From Fructilactobacillus lindneri DSM 20690 = JCM 11027 (GTDB lineage Bacteria > Bacillota > Bacilli > Lactobacillales > Lactobacillaceae): a stretch of 64,000 nucleotides of DNA. Below, in pieces: positions 25,023-34,852 of this stretch (position 1 is its first letter; each line of letters starts with the position of its first letter). The DNA lies in contig NZ_MIYK01000018.1 in NCBI RefSeq assembly GCF_002907375.1, forward strand, positions 1 through 64,000. Direction: 5' to 3'. The notes below the pieces were generated by a model. The model had not been told where the DNA came from and did not search any database. It saw only the letters and a list, made by a program, of their open reading frames with translations. Position numbers and translations under genes: made by a program.

Positions 25023-27335
25023 ATGAAGAGTTGGTTGAATAAACTTGGAAAGTGGATTTTCCAAAATAAATGGAAAACACTGTTGGGTTGGTTAGTAATT
25101 TTAGTCGTGTTTGTGGGAACATTGGCTCATCTAGGAAGTAATTTTGAGCAAAATTTAAAAATTAGCGGAATTCCTTCGACGGATGTTCAAAAGACTATCA
25201 AACATGAATTTCATCGTAATTTGTCTTCAGGAACAATGAATGTTGTTTTACAAGGCAAGAAGGGTGATATTACTAAGGCAAAAACAAAACAGGATATTTC
25301 CAAACAAATTAATGAGTTAAAAGGTACTGATGATATTAAAACTATCAGCAATCCTTATCAGACACAAGCCATTAGTAAAGATAAATCAACAACCTACGTT
25401 CAGATTACTTTTAAAAAGGACGCTAGGTTAGTGCCTGACAAATCGATTAATAATGTTAAGAGTCACTTTAATCAATTAAAGCACCAAAATTTAAAAGTTG
25501 CCTTTAATGGGACGGTTAACATCGTTAAAACCGATATTGGCGGTTTGTCAGAAATTGTTGGAATTGCAATTGCCTTTATTCTGTTAATGATTTTATTTAG
25601 ATCATTTGTGACAGCGGGAATGCCGATCATTAGTGCTTTAGTAGGATTAGGAACTGGTTTGATTTTGATTACAGTTGGGACTAACTTTTTCACGGTGACC
25701 GATGTTGCAAAGACTCTGTCTGTGATGCTTAGTTTAGCAGTTGGAATCGACTATGCTCTCTTTATTGTGCATCGTTATCGAACTGAGTTAAACAAACATG
25801 ATGAGCCTAGTGCTGCAATGGGAGCGGCGTTATCCAGTGCCGGATCATCAGTCTTATTTGCTGGAGTAACCGTTATCATTGCAGTGTCCGGTTTGAGTAT
25901 TATCGGCATCGACTTCTTAACACAAATGGGATTAGCAGCTGCAGTTAGTGTGATTTTCTCAGTTCTTTCAGCATTAACATTTTTACCAGCCCTAATTTCA
26001 TTAGGACATAAGTTTATTAAGCCGGAAAAGGATTCTACTGAGTCCAAAGTTAAGCACGCTGGCTGGTTTACGAATATGATTGCCCATCGCCCATTAGTTT
26101 CTGCTATTTTAGCAGTGGTAATTTTACTAGGGATGGCAATTCCATCCATGCATATGCGTCTCGGAATGCCTTATGATGGGGCATTACCTACTAATAATAC
26201 GAAACGCCAAGCATACGACATGATGACCGATAAATTTGGGGCTGGGATCAACTCGCAATTAATTGGAATCATTGAATTTGATAAAGGCACTAGTAATGTC
26301 GAAAAAGAAAAATCAATTAAAAAAACGATTCATAAAATTAATAACATGAAAGATGTTTCGATGATTGTGCCGATGGAAAACAAAGCGGCACTCAATAAAT
26401 TTCAATCAAAAGAGTATCAAGCTCAAGTTAAAGCTGATGGAGAAACCTACGTTAAACAACGGGTGATGACTGCGATGCAGCAAAATCCACAAATGAATTC
26501 CTCTCAACAGCAGGCTTTAATGAAACAAGCAACGAGTGAATATCAAAATCAAGTAAAAGCTAAAATGAAAAAGGCAGTCATGAGTCCTGTGCAAATGAGC
26601 AGTAATCATAAGTATGCGATGTTTGTGGTAATTCCAAAGACTGGTCCAGCATCAGCTCGGACTGAGAATTTAGCTAAAGAGATTAACAGTTATTCAAAGG
26701 ATAATCAAAATGACTTGCATTCTAAGATTGTCTTATCTGGTAGTAATGCCGTTAACATTGACATAACGGAAAAACTTAATAAAGCAATTCCAGTATTTGC
26801 AACCTTAGTTATGCTATTAGCCTTTGTTCTTTTAATGATTGTGTTTCGATCTTTCGTAATTCCACTAGTTACCATGGTTGGATTCGGGTTATCGCTACTT
26901 GCTTCCTTTGGAATGGTAACACTGGTTATTCAAGATGGATTCTTAAAATCACTCTTTGGAATTAGTGTGGGAGCACCAGTCTTGGCATTTCTCCCCGTAA
27001 TTGCCATTGGAGTTCTGTTTGGATTAGCGATGGATTATGAAGTGTTCATGGTTTCTAGGATTAGGGAAGAATATTTAGCCACTCATGATAATGAATATTC
27101 GGTCAAAGTCGGGATTAAAACTAGTGGTCCAGTGATTATTACTGCCGCTTTAATCATGATTGCGGTCTTTGGTAGTTTTATTCTTTCGCCTGATCCAACG
27201 ATTAAATCAATTGGGATTATGCTATCATTTGGGGTCTTCTTTGACGCTTTCTTAGTTCGAATGATTTTTGTTCCATCAATGATTAGATTGTTCGGAAAAT
27301 ATAATTGGAAATTTCCGAAGTTTAAACAAAAATAA
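25023..27335 (+). CDS. MMPL/RND family exporter
   Basis: Membrane exporter of 770 residues with the internal duplication of the RND/MMPL superfamily: one helix, a soluble loop, five or six helices (about 175-370), a second soluble loop (about 375-580, Gln/Lys-rich) and again six helices. VDYALF-like GIDYALFIVHRYR and the second-half GLAMDYEVFMVSRIREEY carry the aspartates typical of proton-driven MMPL proteins. Such pumps export lipids or drugs; the adjacent TetR gene suggests induction by a toxic compound. GGGGG lies 6 bases before the ATG. Confidence 0.88.
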   Translation: MKSWLNKLGKWIFQNKWKTLLGWLVILVVFVGTLAHLGSNFEQNLKISGIPSTDVQKTIKHEFHRNLSSGTMNVVLQGKKGDITKAKTKQDISKQINELKGTDDIKTISNPYQTQAISKDKSTTYVQITFKKDARLVPDKSINNVKSHFNQLKHQNLKVAFNGTVNIVKTDIGGLSEIVGIAIAFILLMILFRSFVTAGMPIISALVGLGTGLILITVGTNFFTVTDVAKTLSVMLSLAVGIDYALFIVHRYRTELNKHDEPSAAMGAALSSAGSSVLFAGVTVIIAVSGLSIIGIDFLTQMGLAAAVSVIFSVLSALTFLPALISLGHKFIKPEKDSTESKVKHAGWFTNMIAHRPLVSAILAVVILLGMAIPSMHMRLGMPYDGALPTNNTKRQAYDMMTDKFGAGINSQLIGIIEFDKGTSNVEKEKSIKKTIHKINNMKDVSMIVPMENKAALNKFQSKEYQAQVKADGETYVKQRVMTAMQQNPQMNSSQQQALMKQATSEYQNQVKAKMKKAVMSPVQMSSNHKYAMFVVIPKTGPASARTENLAKEINSYSKDNQNDLHSKIVLSGSNAVNIDITEKLNKAIPVFATLVMLLAFVLLMIVFRSFVIPLVTMVGFGLSLLASFGMVTLVIQDGFLKSLFGISVGAPVLAFLPVIAIGVLFGLAMDYEVFMVSRIREEYLATHDNEYSVKVGIKTSGPVIITAALIMIAVFGSFILSPDPTIKSIGIMLSFGVFFDAFLVRMIFVPSMIRLFGKYNWKFPKFKQK

Positions 27336-27356
27336 TTTAAGTTTTTAGAGTTTTAA

Positions 27357-27394
27357 AAGACTGCCGTATTTATATACGACGGTCTTTTTTTAGG
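27357..27394 (+). terminator. Intrinsic terminator of the MMPL gene
   Basis: AGACTGCCGTAT and ATACGACGGTCT pair around TTAT with a T run. Confidence 0.88.
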
Positions 27395-27434
27395 CTAAAA
27401 TTGTAATATGTATTAATAAAAGGGGTGACTTAAA

Positions 27435-28073
27435 ATGAATGAAAAATTAACACAAGTTCGGCAATACTCACAAGAAATGATGGCCAACGACCATTCTGGC
27501 CATGGGTTTGACCACATTGAACGAGTGATTAATCTTGTTTTAAAGATTTTGACTAACGAACCTGCTAATGGTGAAATTGCTTTGACGGCTGCCTATTTGC
27601 ATGATGTTTTTGATGATAAGTTGTGTGCTGATCCAGCTAAAAAACGCGCAGAAGTATTGGAAAAATCAGCAGAATTCGGTTATTCACAAGCTGAGATTGA
27701 GCAGGTGCTGGATATTATTGATCATATGTCATTTGCAGATAATTTAGAGGAACAATATCCCTTAACTAAAGAAGGTAAAATCGTTCAAGATGCTGATCGA
27801 TTGGATTCAATTGGGGCGATTGGGATTGCTCGTGCCTTTGCTTATGGAGGAGTTCATGGAGCTCCAATGTATGATCCCAAAATCAGACCTCGTCGCCACA
27901 TGACAAAAGCAGAGTATCGGGAAAAAGAAACAACTATTAATCATTTTTATGAAAAATTATTTAAAGTTGCTGACGAAATGAACACGCGTACTGCGCAACA
28001 TATTGCCTATTCACGTAAAGTTTATATGCAAAGGTTTGTTGAGGAATTTAAATCAGAATGGAATGAGTTGTAA
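27435..28073 (+). CDS. HD-domain phosphohydrolase
   Basis: Metal-dependent HD hydrolase of 212 residues. Metal ligands are visible as H in GHGFDHIERV, the HD pair in AAYLHDVFDD and the later Asp in VQDADRLDSIGAIGIARAF. It resembles the YedJ group of HD proteins, whose substrate is not established. GGGGTGA precedes the ATG. It is a single gene with a terminator before it and a separate Kup gene after. Confidence 0.86.
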   Translation: MNEKLTQVRQYSQEMMANDHSGHGFDHIERVINLVLKILTNEPANGEIALTAAYLHDVFDDKLCADPAKKRAEVLEKSAEFGYSQAEIEQVLDIIDHMSFADNLEEQYPLTKEGKIVQDADRLDSIGAIGIARAFAYGGVHGAPMYDPKIRPRRHMTKAEYREKETTINHFYEKLFKVADEMNTRTAQHIAYSRKVYMQRFVEEFKSEWNEL

Positions 28074-28105
28074 AAACTTCTTGCAACTCGGCGTGGTAAG
28101 TTCCA

Positions 28106-28176
28106 CAATGTATCATTGGAACGTTATTTTCTAAGTTAATATGAAATTAATGTAAAAACGGAAATTGTTTTTACAT
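28106..28176 (+). promoter_or_regulatory. Two hairpins in the kup leader
   Basis: GTTCC..AATG pairs with CATT..GGAAC at 28106-28128, and ATGTAAAAAC pairs with GTTTTTACAT at 28150-28176, immediately before the GGAGG of kup. The second hairpin abuts the ribosome site and could affect translation. No known riboswitch consensus was recognised. Confidence 0.45.
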
Positions 28177-28187
28177 TTGGAGGAATC

Positions 28188-30251
28188 ATGAAAAATAATA
28201 CTAATAAAATCACGTTGGCAGGAATGATTATCGCCATTGGAATTGTATATGGTGATATTGGAACTTCACCACTATACGTTATGAATGCGGTATTAAACGA
28301 TGATAAATCTCCGGTTAATATTAATCCAGCTTATATTACTGGTTCAATATCGCTGATTTTTTGGACTTTAATGATTATTACTACTTTCAAATATGTTATT
28401 TTGGCGATGAATGCTGGTAATCATGGTGAAGGCGGAATTTTTTCGCTGTATGCCTTGGTAAAAAAGAATGCTAAATGGCTGATTATTCCGGCGCTAATTG
28501 GGGGAGCTTCCATCTTAGCTGATGGAACACTGACGCCAGCTGTTACGGTTTCATCTGCAGTAGAGGGATTGAAAACTCAGCATTTAGGGATTGATCAGCA
28601 TGAGGTTTTGATTATTACGACCATTATTTTGCTGGTAATCTTTTTTGTTCAGCGTTTTGGAACAGCCGCGATTGGGAAATTGCTAGGACCGATTATGGTT
28701 ATTTGGTTTTTGTTCCTCGGAGTAACTGGAGTCATGAATATTATGTCATATCCGCAGATTATTGCTGCTCTATCACCAGTAAAGGCAATTGAAACGCTTT
28801 TTAGTCCGTCTAATAAAGCCGGAATTTTTATTTTAGGGAGTGTATTCTTAGCTACGACTGGTGCAGAAGCGCTGTATTCTGACATGGGACACGTTGGGAA
28901 AGCTAATATTCGGATGACTTGGCCGTTTGTTTATTTGGCCTTAACTTTGAACTATTTGGGACAAGGAGCTTGGATTGTTAATAATGCTCATAGTAGTAAT
29001 TTTGTTAGTCATTTTAAAAATATTAATCCGTTTTATGGCATGCTGCCTAGCACTTGGATGATTTTTGGAATGGTGATTGCAACATTAGCTGCGATTATTG
29101 CATCACAAGCTTTAATTACCGGATCATACACATTAGTATCTGAAGCAATGGGGCTTAAATTATTACCTCGAATGGTGATTAAGCATCCTGGTAATACAAG
29201 AAGTCAGATTTATATTGCTACGGTTAACTGGATTTTGTGTGCGATTACCATTAGTGTCGTTTGGTACTTCGGTAGTTCGGAAAAAATGGAAGCCGCTTAT
29301 GGGCTAGCCATTACGATTACCATGTTGATGACTACGGTGCTATTGTTTTCGTATCTACAAAAGAAATTTGGGCTCAAATGGGCTTTGCCAATTGGCTTAT
29401 TCTTCGGCTTGATTGAAATGGTCTTTTTCGTTGCTAGTTGTGTCAAGTTTGTCCATGGTGGATACATTACCTTGATTATCATGTTAGCTATTTTGTACGT
29501 AATGTGGATTTGGTACTTTGGAAACAAAGCACGGGAACGTTACGATCAAGAAAGCGAATTTGTGGATGTTACCGAATATCGTAATCAGCTAAAAGATTTG
29601 AGTAATGATGTTAGTATTCCGATGTATGCGACTAACTTGGTCTACATGACGAAGATGCATGATGGATATAAGATTAAACGAAACGTTATGTATTCGATTT
29701 TGGATGAAGATCCAAAACGGGCTCAGGTTTATTGGTTTGTTTCGGTGAATGAAACGGATGTTCCATACGAAAGCAACTATACGATTGATATGATGGGCAC
29801 TGATAACATGGTGAATGTACAATTGTATCTTGGATTTAAAAAGAATCAAAATATCAGTTCATATCTGCATCAAATTGTCGATAATTTAGTTAGTCAAGGA
29901 TTGATTCAGAATCAGGTGCCGAAATTTACAACTGAAAAGAATCGGAAGATTGGGAACTTTAAGTTTGTCATTATTAAAGAAATGCCAAATGATTTGGTAT
30001 ATAACGATGAAATTAAACCAATTGATCGTCACATGATTCGTGAACGTATTTTCTTGCAAAATATTACCGCTTCGCCAATTAAATGGTTTGGTTTGGAATT
30101 TAGTGATGTGGTACAAGAGATTTCCCCATTGTTCATTTATAAACAGATTGATAATTACTTGGTACAACGGAAGATTGTTAATCGTCCTAGTCAGGATGTT
30201 TATAAAATTAAACCGCTCAACCCGGATGATAAAGATAGTCCTGAAGACTAA
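28188..30251 (+). CDS. kup: Potassium uptake protein Kup
   Basis: K+ importer of 687 residues of the KUP/HAK/KT family. The opening block GIVYGDIGTSPLYVMN (about residues 18-33) is the family signature; about twelve helices occupy residues 12-430, followed by a cytoplasmic C-terminal domain (about 435-687). KUP importers of lactic acid bacteria are a known control point of osmotic balance by c-di-AMP, but no sign of that is visible here. GGAGG lies 7 bases before the ATG. Confidence 0.95.
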   Translation: MKNNTNKITLAGMIIAIGIVYGDIGTSPLYVMNAVLNDDKSPVNINPAYITGSISLIFWTLMIITTFKYVILAMNAGNHGEGGIFSLYALVKKNAKWLIIPALIGGASILADGTLTPAVTVSSAVEGLKTQHLGIDQHEVLIITTIILLVIFFVQRFGTAAIGKLLGPIMVIWFLFLGVTGVMNIMSYPQIIAALSPVKAIETLFSPSNKAGIFILGSVFLATTGAEALYSDMGHVGKANIRMTWPFVYLALTLNYLGQGAWIVNNAHSSNFVSHFKNINPFYGMLPSTWMIFGMVIATLAAIIASQALITGSYTLVSEAMGLKLLPRMVIKHPGNTRSQIYIATVNWILCAITISVVWYFGSSEKMEAAYGLAITITMLMTTVLLFSYLQKKFGLKWALPIGLFFGLIEMVFFVASCVKFVHGGYITLIIMLAILYVMWIWYFGNKARERYDQESEFVDVTEYRNQLKDLSNDVSIPMYATNLVYMTKMHDGYKIKRNVMYSILDEDPKRAQVYWFVSVNETDVPYESNYTIDMMGTDNMVNVQLYLGFKKNQNISSYLHQIVDNLVSQGLIQNQVPKFTTEKNRKIGNFKFVIIKEMPNDLVYNDEIKPIDRHMIRERIFLQNITASPIKWFGLEFSDVVQEISPLFIYKQIDNYLVQRKIVNRPSQDVYKIKPLNPDDKDSPED

Positions 30252-30255
30252 CAAT

Positions 30256-30306
30256 AACAAAAGGAGTCGCTAGATTGAATTTTCAATCTGACGACTCCTT
30301 TTTTCG
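30256..30306 (+). terminator. Intrinsic terminator of kup
   Basis: AAAAGGAGTCG..AGATTGAA pairs with TTCAATCT..CGACTCCTTTT, with a following T run. Confidence 0.9.
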
Positions 30307-30397
30307 CCATTCTAGCTATTAAGCTGCTAAAATATTATACTAATCTAATTAGATTAAAAATAATTCGTTTATCCTTTGCAGTTAAGTAGGAGTAGTA

Positions 30398-31681
30398 ATG
30401 TCACAAGAATCAATCTCTTTATTTAATAAAAATAAAATCCATCAACCACTTGCTGATGCCATGCGGCCCAAAACTATTGACCAGATTGTTGGACAGCAGC
30501 AATTGTTAGAGCCCGGGAAACCCTTACGCCAAATAATCGACAAGAAAATCCCAATTTCGCTGATTCTTTGGGGTCCACCTGGCACTGGTAAATCGACGTT
30601 GGCGTATGTCATGGCTAATATGCTGGAGTTACCATTAGAAAGTTATAACGCCAGTATTAATAATAAGGCAGACTTACAAAAAATAGTTAATCGGCATGAA
30701 AAAGAATCGTTTATCCTGCAACTTGATGAAATTCATCGTCTGACGAAACCAGTTCAGGACTTTTTGTTGCCATTTTTAGAATCTGGTCAAATTATGTTAG
30801 TAGGAACGACGACTGAAAATCCGATCATTACTATTAATCCAGCCGTTAGATCACGCTGTGAAATCTTTGAAATGAAGCCGGTCCAAACTAAAGATATCAT
30901 GATTGTTTTAAAAAGAACGGCCAAAGATATTTTTAAGTTTGAACTAGATGATGAATCTGCCAAAATGATTGGGAATTCGGCTAATGGTGATGTGAGAGTC
31001 TCGTTAAATATTTTGGAAACACTTTTTGCAATGTACGGAAAAAACTTAACGCATGAGCAGATTATTGAATTTGCTAAAAATCAACATTTTGCTTTTGATA
31101 AAGATACAACTTATCATTACGATTATTTGAGTGCCTTTAATTATGCAATTATTGGATCAGATACCGATGCGGCTTTATATTACTTGAGTGTGATTTTAAA
31201 TTCTGGCGATCTTGAATCAGCCATCAGAAGAATTCGCGATGCAGCTTATATGTGTATTGGCTTAGCTTCGCCCAGCGCAGTTGATACAGCAGTCCTTGCT
31301 TGTCAGACAGCGCAAGAAATCGGACTTCCTCGGGCATCAACTAATTTAGCTTATGCAACCATTACGTTGTGTTTAGCACCGAAATCAGATTCAGCTTGGA
31401 AATCATATGAGCGGGCTGCGGTTGATGGCGAAAAGCCTAACCAAATGTATCCAATGCCAAGTTATTTGCGAGATTCCCATTATAAACATTCGGTAGAATT
31501 AACTGGCGGTGGTGATATGATTAATCCATTTAATGAACCGCATCAAGTTGCGCACCAAAAGTATTTACCAGAAAAATTGAAAAATAGGGAATATTACAAA
31601 CCACGAGATAATAAGCGTGAACAAGAATATTATAAGCGGTATCAGGCGTTGAAGAAGTATTTGTATGGTGATGAAGATTAA
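30398..31681 (+). CDS. rarA: Replication-associated recombination protein RarA (MgsA)
   Basis: AAA+ ATPase of 427 residues acting at stalled replication forks. Walker A GPPGTGKST is at 59-67, Walker B LQLDEIHR near 103-110, and sensor-1 GTTTENP near 132-138; the C-terminal half (EPHQVAHQKYLPEKLKNREYYKPRDNKREQEYYKR) is typical of the family. AGTAGGAG precedes the ATG. Single gene. Confidence 0.93.
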   Translation: MSQESISLFNKNKIHQPLADAMRPKTIDQIVGQQQLLEPGKPLRQIIDKKIPISLILWGPPGTGKSTLAYVMANMLELPLESYNASINNKADLQKIVNRHEKESFILQLDEIHRLTKPVQDFLLPFLESGQIMLVGTTTENPIITINPAVRSRCEIFEMKPVQTKDIMIVLKRTAKDIFKFELDDESAKMIGNSANGDVRVSLNILETLFAMYGKNLTHEQIIEFAKNQHFAFDKDTTYHYDYLSAFNYAIIGSDTDAALYYLSVILNSGDLESAIRRIRDAAYMCIGLASPSAVDTAVLACQTAQEIGLPRASTNLAYATITLCLAPKSDSAWKSYERAAVDGEKPNQMYPMPSYLRDSHYKHSVELTGGGDMINPFNEPHQVAHQKYLPEKLKNREYYKPRDNKREQEYYKRYQALKKYLYGDED

Positions 31682-31756
31682 TATAGTAAATTTTATATAA
31701 TTATTCTTACTTGAAGAAATAATATTTTTTATTATTATAATTTTTAAATTCATAAA

Positions 31757-31808
31757 AAATAAGACAACCAAGTATCTGTTTAATACAGCTAATTGGTTAC
31801 CTTATTAA
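31757..31808. terminator. Probable bidirectional terminator
   Basis: AATAAG, AACCAA and CTGT pair in order with ACAG, TTGGTT and CTTATT. It lies between the convergent rarA and the small membrane protein gene. Confidence 0.65.
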
Positions 31809-31827
31809 TATTTTTTAACTTATCTAA

Positions 31828-32088
31828 TTAAGCATCTTCCTTAGCGCTTTTGAAGAAACAAACGTATTCAAAAGCAATCAAAAGAAGCAATGATAATGCT
31901 GCACTGGGAATTCCAGCAACAGAGTAAAGGCCTAATACAGCAGTTAAACCAATGGCGGATACGGTGGTAATTAGTGACCATTTTTGAATGGTTGAAAGTT
32001 GGTTGATTTGACCGGAAAAGCTAGTTCCTAAAGCACTGGCTCCGATAAAAGCGATCATTCCAACTAAAGCATGTAAAAAGATAATCAT
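31828..32088 (-). CDS. Small hypothetical membrane protein
   Basis: Protein of 86 residues with three predicted membrane helices (about 3-22, 36-55 and 60-80) and a charged KSAKEDA tail. AGGAG lies 9 bases before the ATG. I do not recognise the family. Confidence 0.65.
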   Translation of the reverse strand: MIIFLHALVGMIAFIGASALGTSFSGQINQLSTIQKWSLITTVSAIGLTAVLGLYSVAGIPSAALSLLLLIAFEYVCFFKSAKEDA

Positions 32089-32183
32089 AAGTATTTCTCC
32101 TATTCGTATTTGCTATCATACATAACTATTTTACAATAATATCATAGGAACTAATGGGATAGAAATAGTAATTGGTTAATATG

Positions 32184-32496
32184 AATTTATTTATCTCGGA
32201 ATAAGCAACAAATTAAAAATGATGACACTTCCAATAATGTTTCAGATCAATCTAGCAATCAAAATGAGACGAATGATGATATTAAAAGAAACTGGGTGAA
32301 TGATCCAAGCGCTCAAACTTATACTAAAGAACAAGCCCCAAAAATAGTCTCTGAAAATAATGGTAGTAGAGAATACAATATCACCCCAGATAATAGTAAT
32401 CCAGAATATATGGGAAATATGAATGGAACGCAAACTTTTTGGAACATGGTAACGTATCATTTATATGAAACTAGATTAATGGTTCTACATATATAA
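32184..32496 (+). pseudogene. 5'-truncated remnant of an Asn/Ser-rich surface protein
   Basis: An open frame without a start codon, beginning after a TGA near 32180 and running to a TAA at 32494-32496. The first 25 codons are rich in Asn, Ser, Asp and Gln (QIKNDDTSNNVSDQSSNQNE), the spacer composition of exported proteins, followed by a more ordered part containing TYTKEQAPKIV and GNMNGTQTFWNMV. There is no signal peptide, no ribosome site and no upstream coding sequence, so the 5' end seems lost. A strong terminator follows, as for a former gene. Confidence 0.6.
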
Positions 32497-32499
32497 TTC

Positions 32500-32541
32500 A
32501 AAAGGGTCTGACTATCAAATTAATAGTCAGACCTTTTGTTT
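32500..32541 (+). terminator. Intrinsic terminator
   Basis: AAAAGGGTCTGACTAT and ATAGTCAGACCTTTT pair around CAAATTA. It separates the remnant from the minus-strand ybaK gene and may work in both directions. Confidence 0.88.
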
Positions 32542-32568
32542 GGTTTCTGTTTTCTTCCTTATAAACAT

Positions 32569-33066
32569 TTATTCCACAATATCATCGAATTTTCCGTGAA
32601 CTAATTTAGCAATCTCTTCTGCATTAACCAATACAGAACGACCAATCTGTCCAGATGATACTAGGATATCGCCTTGTTCTTTGGCACTATTGTCAAAGTA
32701 AATTGGATAACCTTTTTTTTCATAAATTCCAATTGGGGTATTAGCACCATGTTCATAAGTCGTAGTTTTGACTAAGTCTTTAAGTGGAACCATCCCGACT
32801 TTTTTATTGCCAGAAACTTTAGCCAGCTTTTTATAGCTGAGGCGACCGTCAAGTGGGACAACACCAATTAGTGGTCCACTGTTTTTGGCAGTTAAAGCTA
32901 ATGTTTTGAAAATTTTATGTTGTGGGTAGTCGGATTCATTGGCGTTAATTTGTTCGACATCACCATCTGTATAGGTAGGGAAAATAATTTGTTGGTATGG
33001 GATTTTATGTTGATCTAAGATTTGTTCAACTAATGTTTTATGGATTTTATTCTTTTTATGTGACAT
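32569..33066 (-). CDS. ybaK: YbaK/EbsC family Cys-tRNA(Pro) deacylase
   Basis: Trans-editing protein of about 165 residues that hydrolyses Cys-tRNA(Pro) and Cys-tRNA(Cys). Family blocks HKIFKTLALTA (with the catalytic Lys), VVPLDGRLSYKKLAKVSG and GVP-like NTPIGIYEKKGYPIYFD are in order. The start at 33066 has GAGGTGA 5 bases upstream; the frame could extend ten codons but without a ribosome site. Confidence 0.9.
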   Translation of the reverse strand: MSHKKNKIHKTLVEQILDQHKIPYQQIIFPTYTDGDVEQINANESDYPQHKIFKTLALTAKNSGPLIGVVPLDGRLSYKKLAKVSGNKKVGMVPLKDLVKTTTYEHGANTPIGIYEKKGYPIYFDNSAKEQGDILVSSGQIGRSVLVNAEEIAKLVHGKFDDIVE

Positions 33067-33179
33067 TTTATTCACCTCAACATCATAGTTTATCATATTA
33101 AGCTTTCTGAAAAAATTTTTAATGACTTTTAGGGGGGTATAGGTTACAATTATGATGAATAAAAGAAAGGGAGATGTTT

Positions 33180-34754
33180 GTGCGTATGGCAGAAAAGAAG
33201 AAAGCTCATTTAATTGAGTATGCTAACGGTAAATCATTAGACGAAATTAATGGTACCGTGACAGTTCCAAAGAACATCGGGTTTTGGAAGACATTATTTA
33301 TGTATTCAGGACCTGGAGCATTAGTTGCAGTGGGATATATGGATCCAGGAAATTGGGCAACTTCAATTACCGGGGGACAAAATTTCCAATACATGCTAAT
33401 GTCTATTATCTTGATTTCAAGTTTGATTGCGATGTTATTGCAATACATGGCAGCTAAACTTGGGATCGTGACGCAAATGGATTTGGCACAAGCAATTCGA
33501 GCCCGAACTAGTAAAAAGTTGGGGATTGTGCTTTGGATTTCAACCGAATTGGCTATCATGGCTACTGATATCGCCGAAGTTATCGGTGGAGCAATTGCCT
33601 TATATCTGTTATTTGGGATTCCAATTGTAATCGCGGTTTTAATTACCGTTCTGGATGTTTTGGTACTGTTATTATTAACTTCGATTGGATTTAGAAAAAT
33701 TGAAGCCTTAGTTTGTACTTTGATCTTAGTAATTTTCGTTGTTTTTGCATACGAAGTTGCTTTGTCCAAGCCAGATTGGTTAGGCGTTTTTAAGGGACTT
33801 GTTCCTAGTATTGAAACGGTTAAAGAAACTCCTGTAGTTCACGGAATGTCGCCATTAACTGGTAGTCTTGGTATTATTGGTGCTACAGTTATGCCTCATA
33901 ACTTATACTTACATTCTGCTATTTCTCAAACTCGTAAAGTGAATCATGATGATGAGGATGATGTAGCACGTGGAGTTAAGTTCTCAGCACTTGATTCTAA
34001 CATTCAACTAACGATGGCATTCTTTGTTAATGCCTTATTGTTAATCATGGGTGTGGCAGTTTTCAAATCTGGTGTTGTTAAAGATACTTCATTCTTTGGT
34101 TTATATGATGCCTTAAAAGACCCTGCTATCATGACTAATGGTTTGTTAGCTGGTGTTGCTAAAACCGGGATCCTTTCAACCTTGTTCGCAGTTGCTTTAT
34201 TAGCATCCGGGCAAAACTCAACTATCACTGGTACTTTGACTGGGCAGGTAGTTATGGAAGGTTTCATTCACATGAGAATGCCACTTTGGGCTCGTCGTTT
34301 AGTAACTCGTTTACTATCGATTGTTCCAGTTTTGATTTGTGTATTAATGACATCTGGCGAATCAGAGTTAGCACAACATGTGGCAATCAATGATTTAATG
34401 GAAAATTCTCAAGTTTTCTTAGCGATTGCTTTACCATTTTCGATGTTGCCATTGTTAATGTTTACTAATAGTAAAGTTGAAATGCACGGAAAACGATTTG
34501 CTAACTCGCTTTGGGTTAAAGTCGCCGGATGGGTTTCAGTATTTTTGTTAGTATTCCTTGATATTTACAATATGCCTTCTGCAGTTCAAGGATTCTTTGG
34601 CGATAACCCTACTGCGCAACAGATTAATACTGCTAATATCATTGCCTGGACTACAAATGTTTTGATATTTGCTTTATTAGCATGGGTTCTTTATGATATT
34701 CATAAATCAGATCGTGAATTTGCTAAAAAAGTAGCAGATGAAGAAAATAAATAA
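33180..34754 (+). CDS. mntH: Nramp-type Mn2+/divalent metal transporter MntH
   Basis: Proton-coupled manganese importer of about 524 residues with eleven or more helices. The Nramp metal site is visible as DPGNWATS (first helix) and MPHNLYLHSA (helix 6). GTG at 33180, 6 bases after GGGAG, is my choice; ATG at 33174 or 33186 are alternatives. Manganese accumulation is important in lactobacilli as a superoxide defence. No Fur/MntR-like site was identified with confidence. Confidence 0.93.
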   Translation: MRMAEKKKAHLIEYANGKSLDEINGTVTVPKNIGFWKTLFMYSGPGALVAVGYMDPGNWATSITGGQNFQYMLMSIILISSLIAMLLQYMAAKLGIVTQMDLAQAIRARTSKKLGIVLWISTELAIMATDIAEVIGGAIALYLLFGIPIVIAVLITVLDVLVLLLLTSIGFRKIEALVCTLILVIFVVFAYEVALSKPDWLGVFKGLVPSIETVKETPVVHGMSPLTGSLGIIGATVMPHNLYLHSAISQTRKVNHDDEDDVARGVKFSALDSNIQLTMAFFVNALLLIMGVAVFKSGVVKDTSFFGLYDALKDPAIMTNGLLAGVAKTGILSTLFAVALLASGQNSTITGTLTGQVVMEGFIHMRMPLWARRLVTRLLSIVPVLICVLMTSGESELAQHVAINDLMENSQVFLAIALPFSMLPLLMFTNSKVEMHGKRFANSLWVKVAGWVSVFLLVFLDIYNMPSAVQGFFGDNPTAQQINTANIIAWTTNVLIFALLAWVLYDIHKSDREFAKKVADEENK

Positions 34755-34767
34755 TTAAATAATTATG

Positions 34768-34803
34768 ATTAGGATTTCCGATTGGTTGGGAATCCTTCTT
34801 TGT
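34768..34803 (+). terminator. Probable terminator of mntH
   Basis: AGGATTTCC and GGGAATCCT pair around GATTGGTT, followed by a weak T-rich tail. Confidence 0.65.
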
Positions 34804-34852
34804 ACTCTGTTATACTTTGCTTATAAAGACAGTTTGAGTTAGGGGTTATTCT

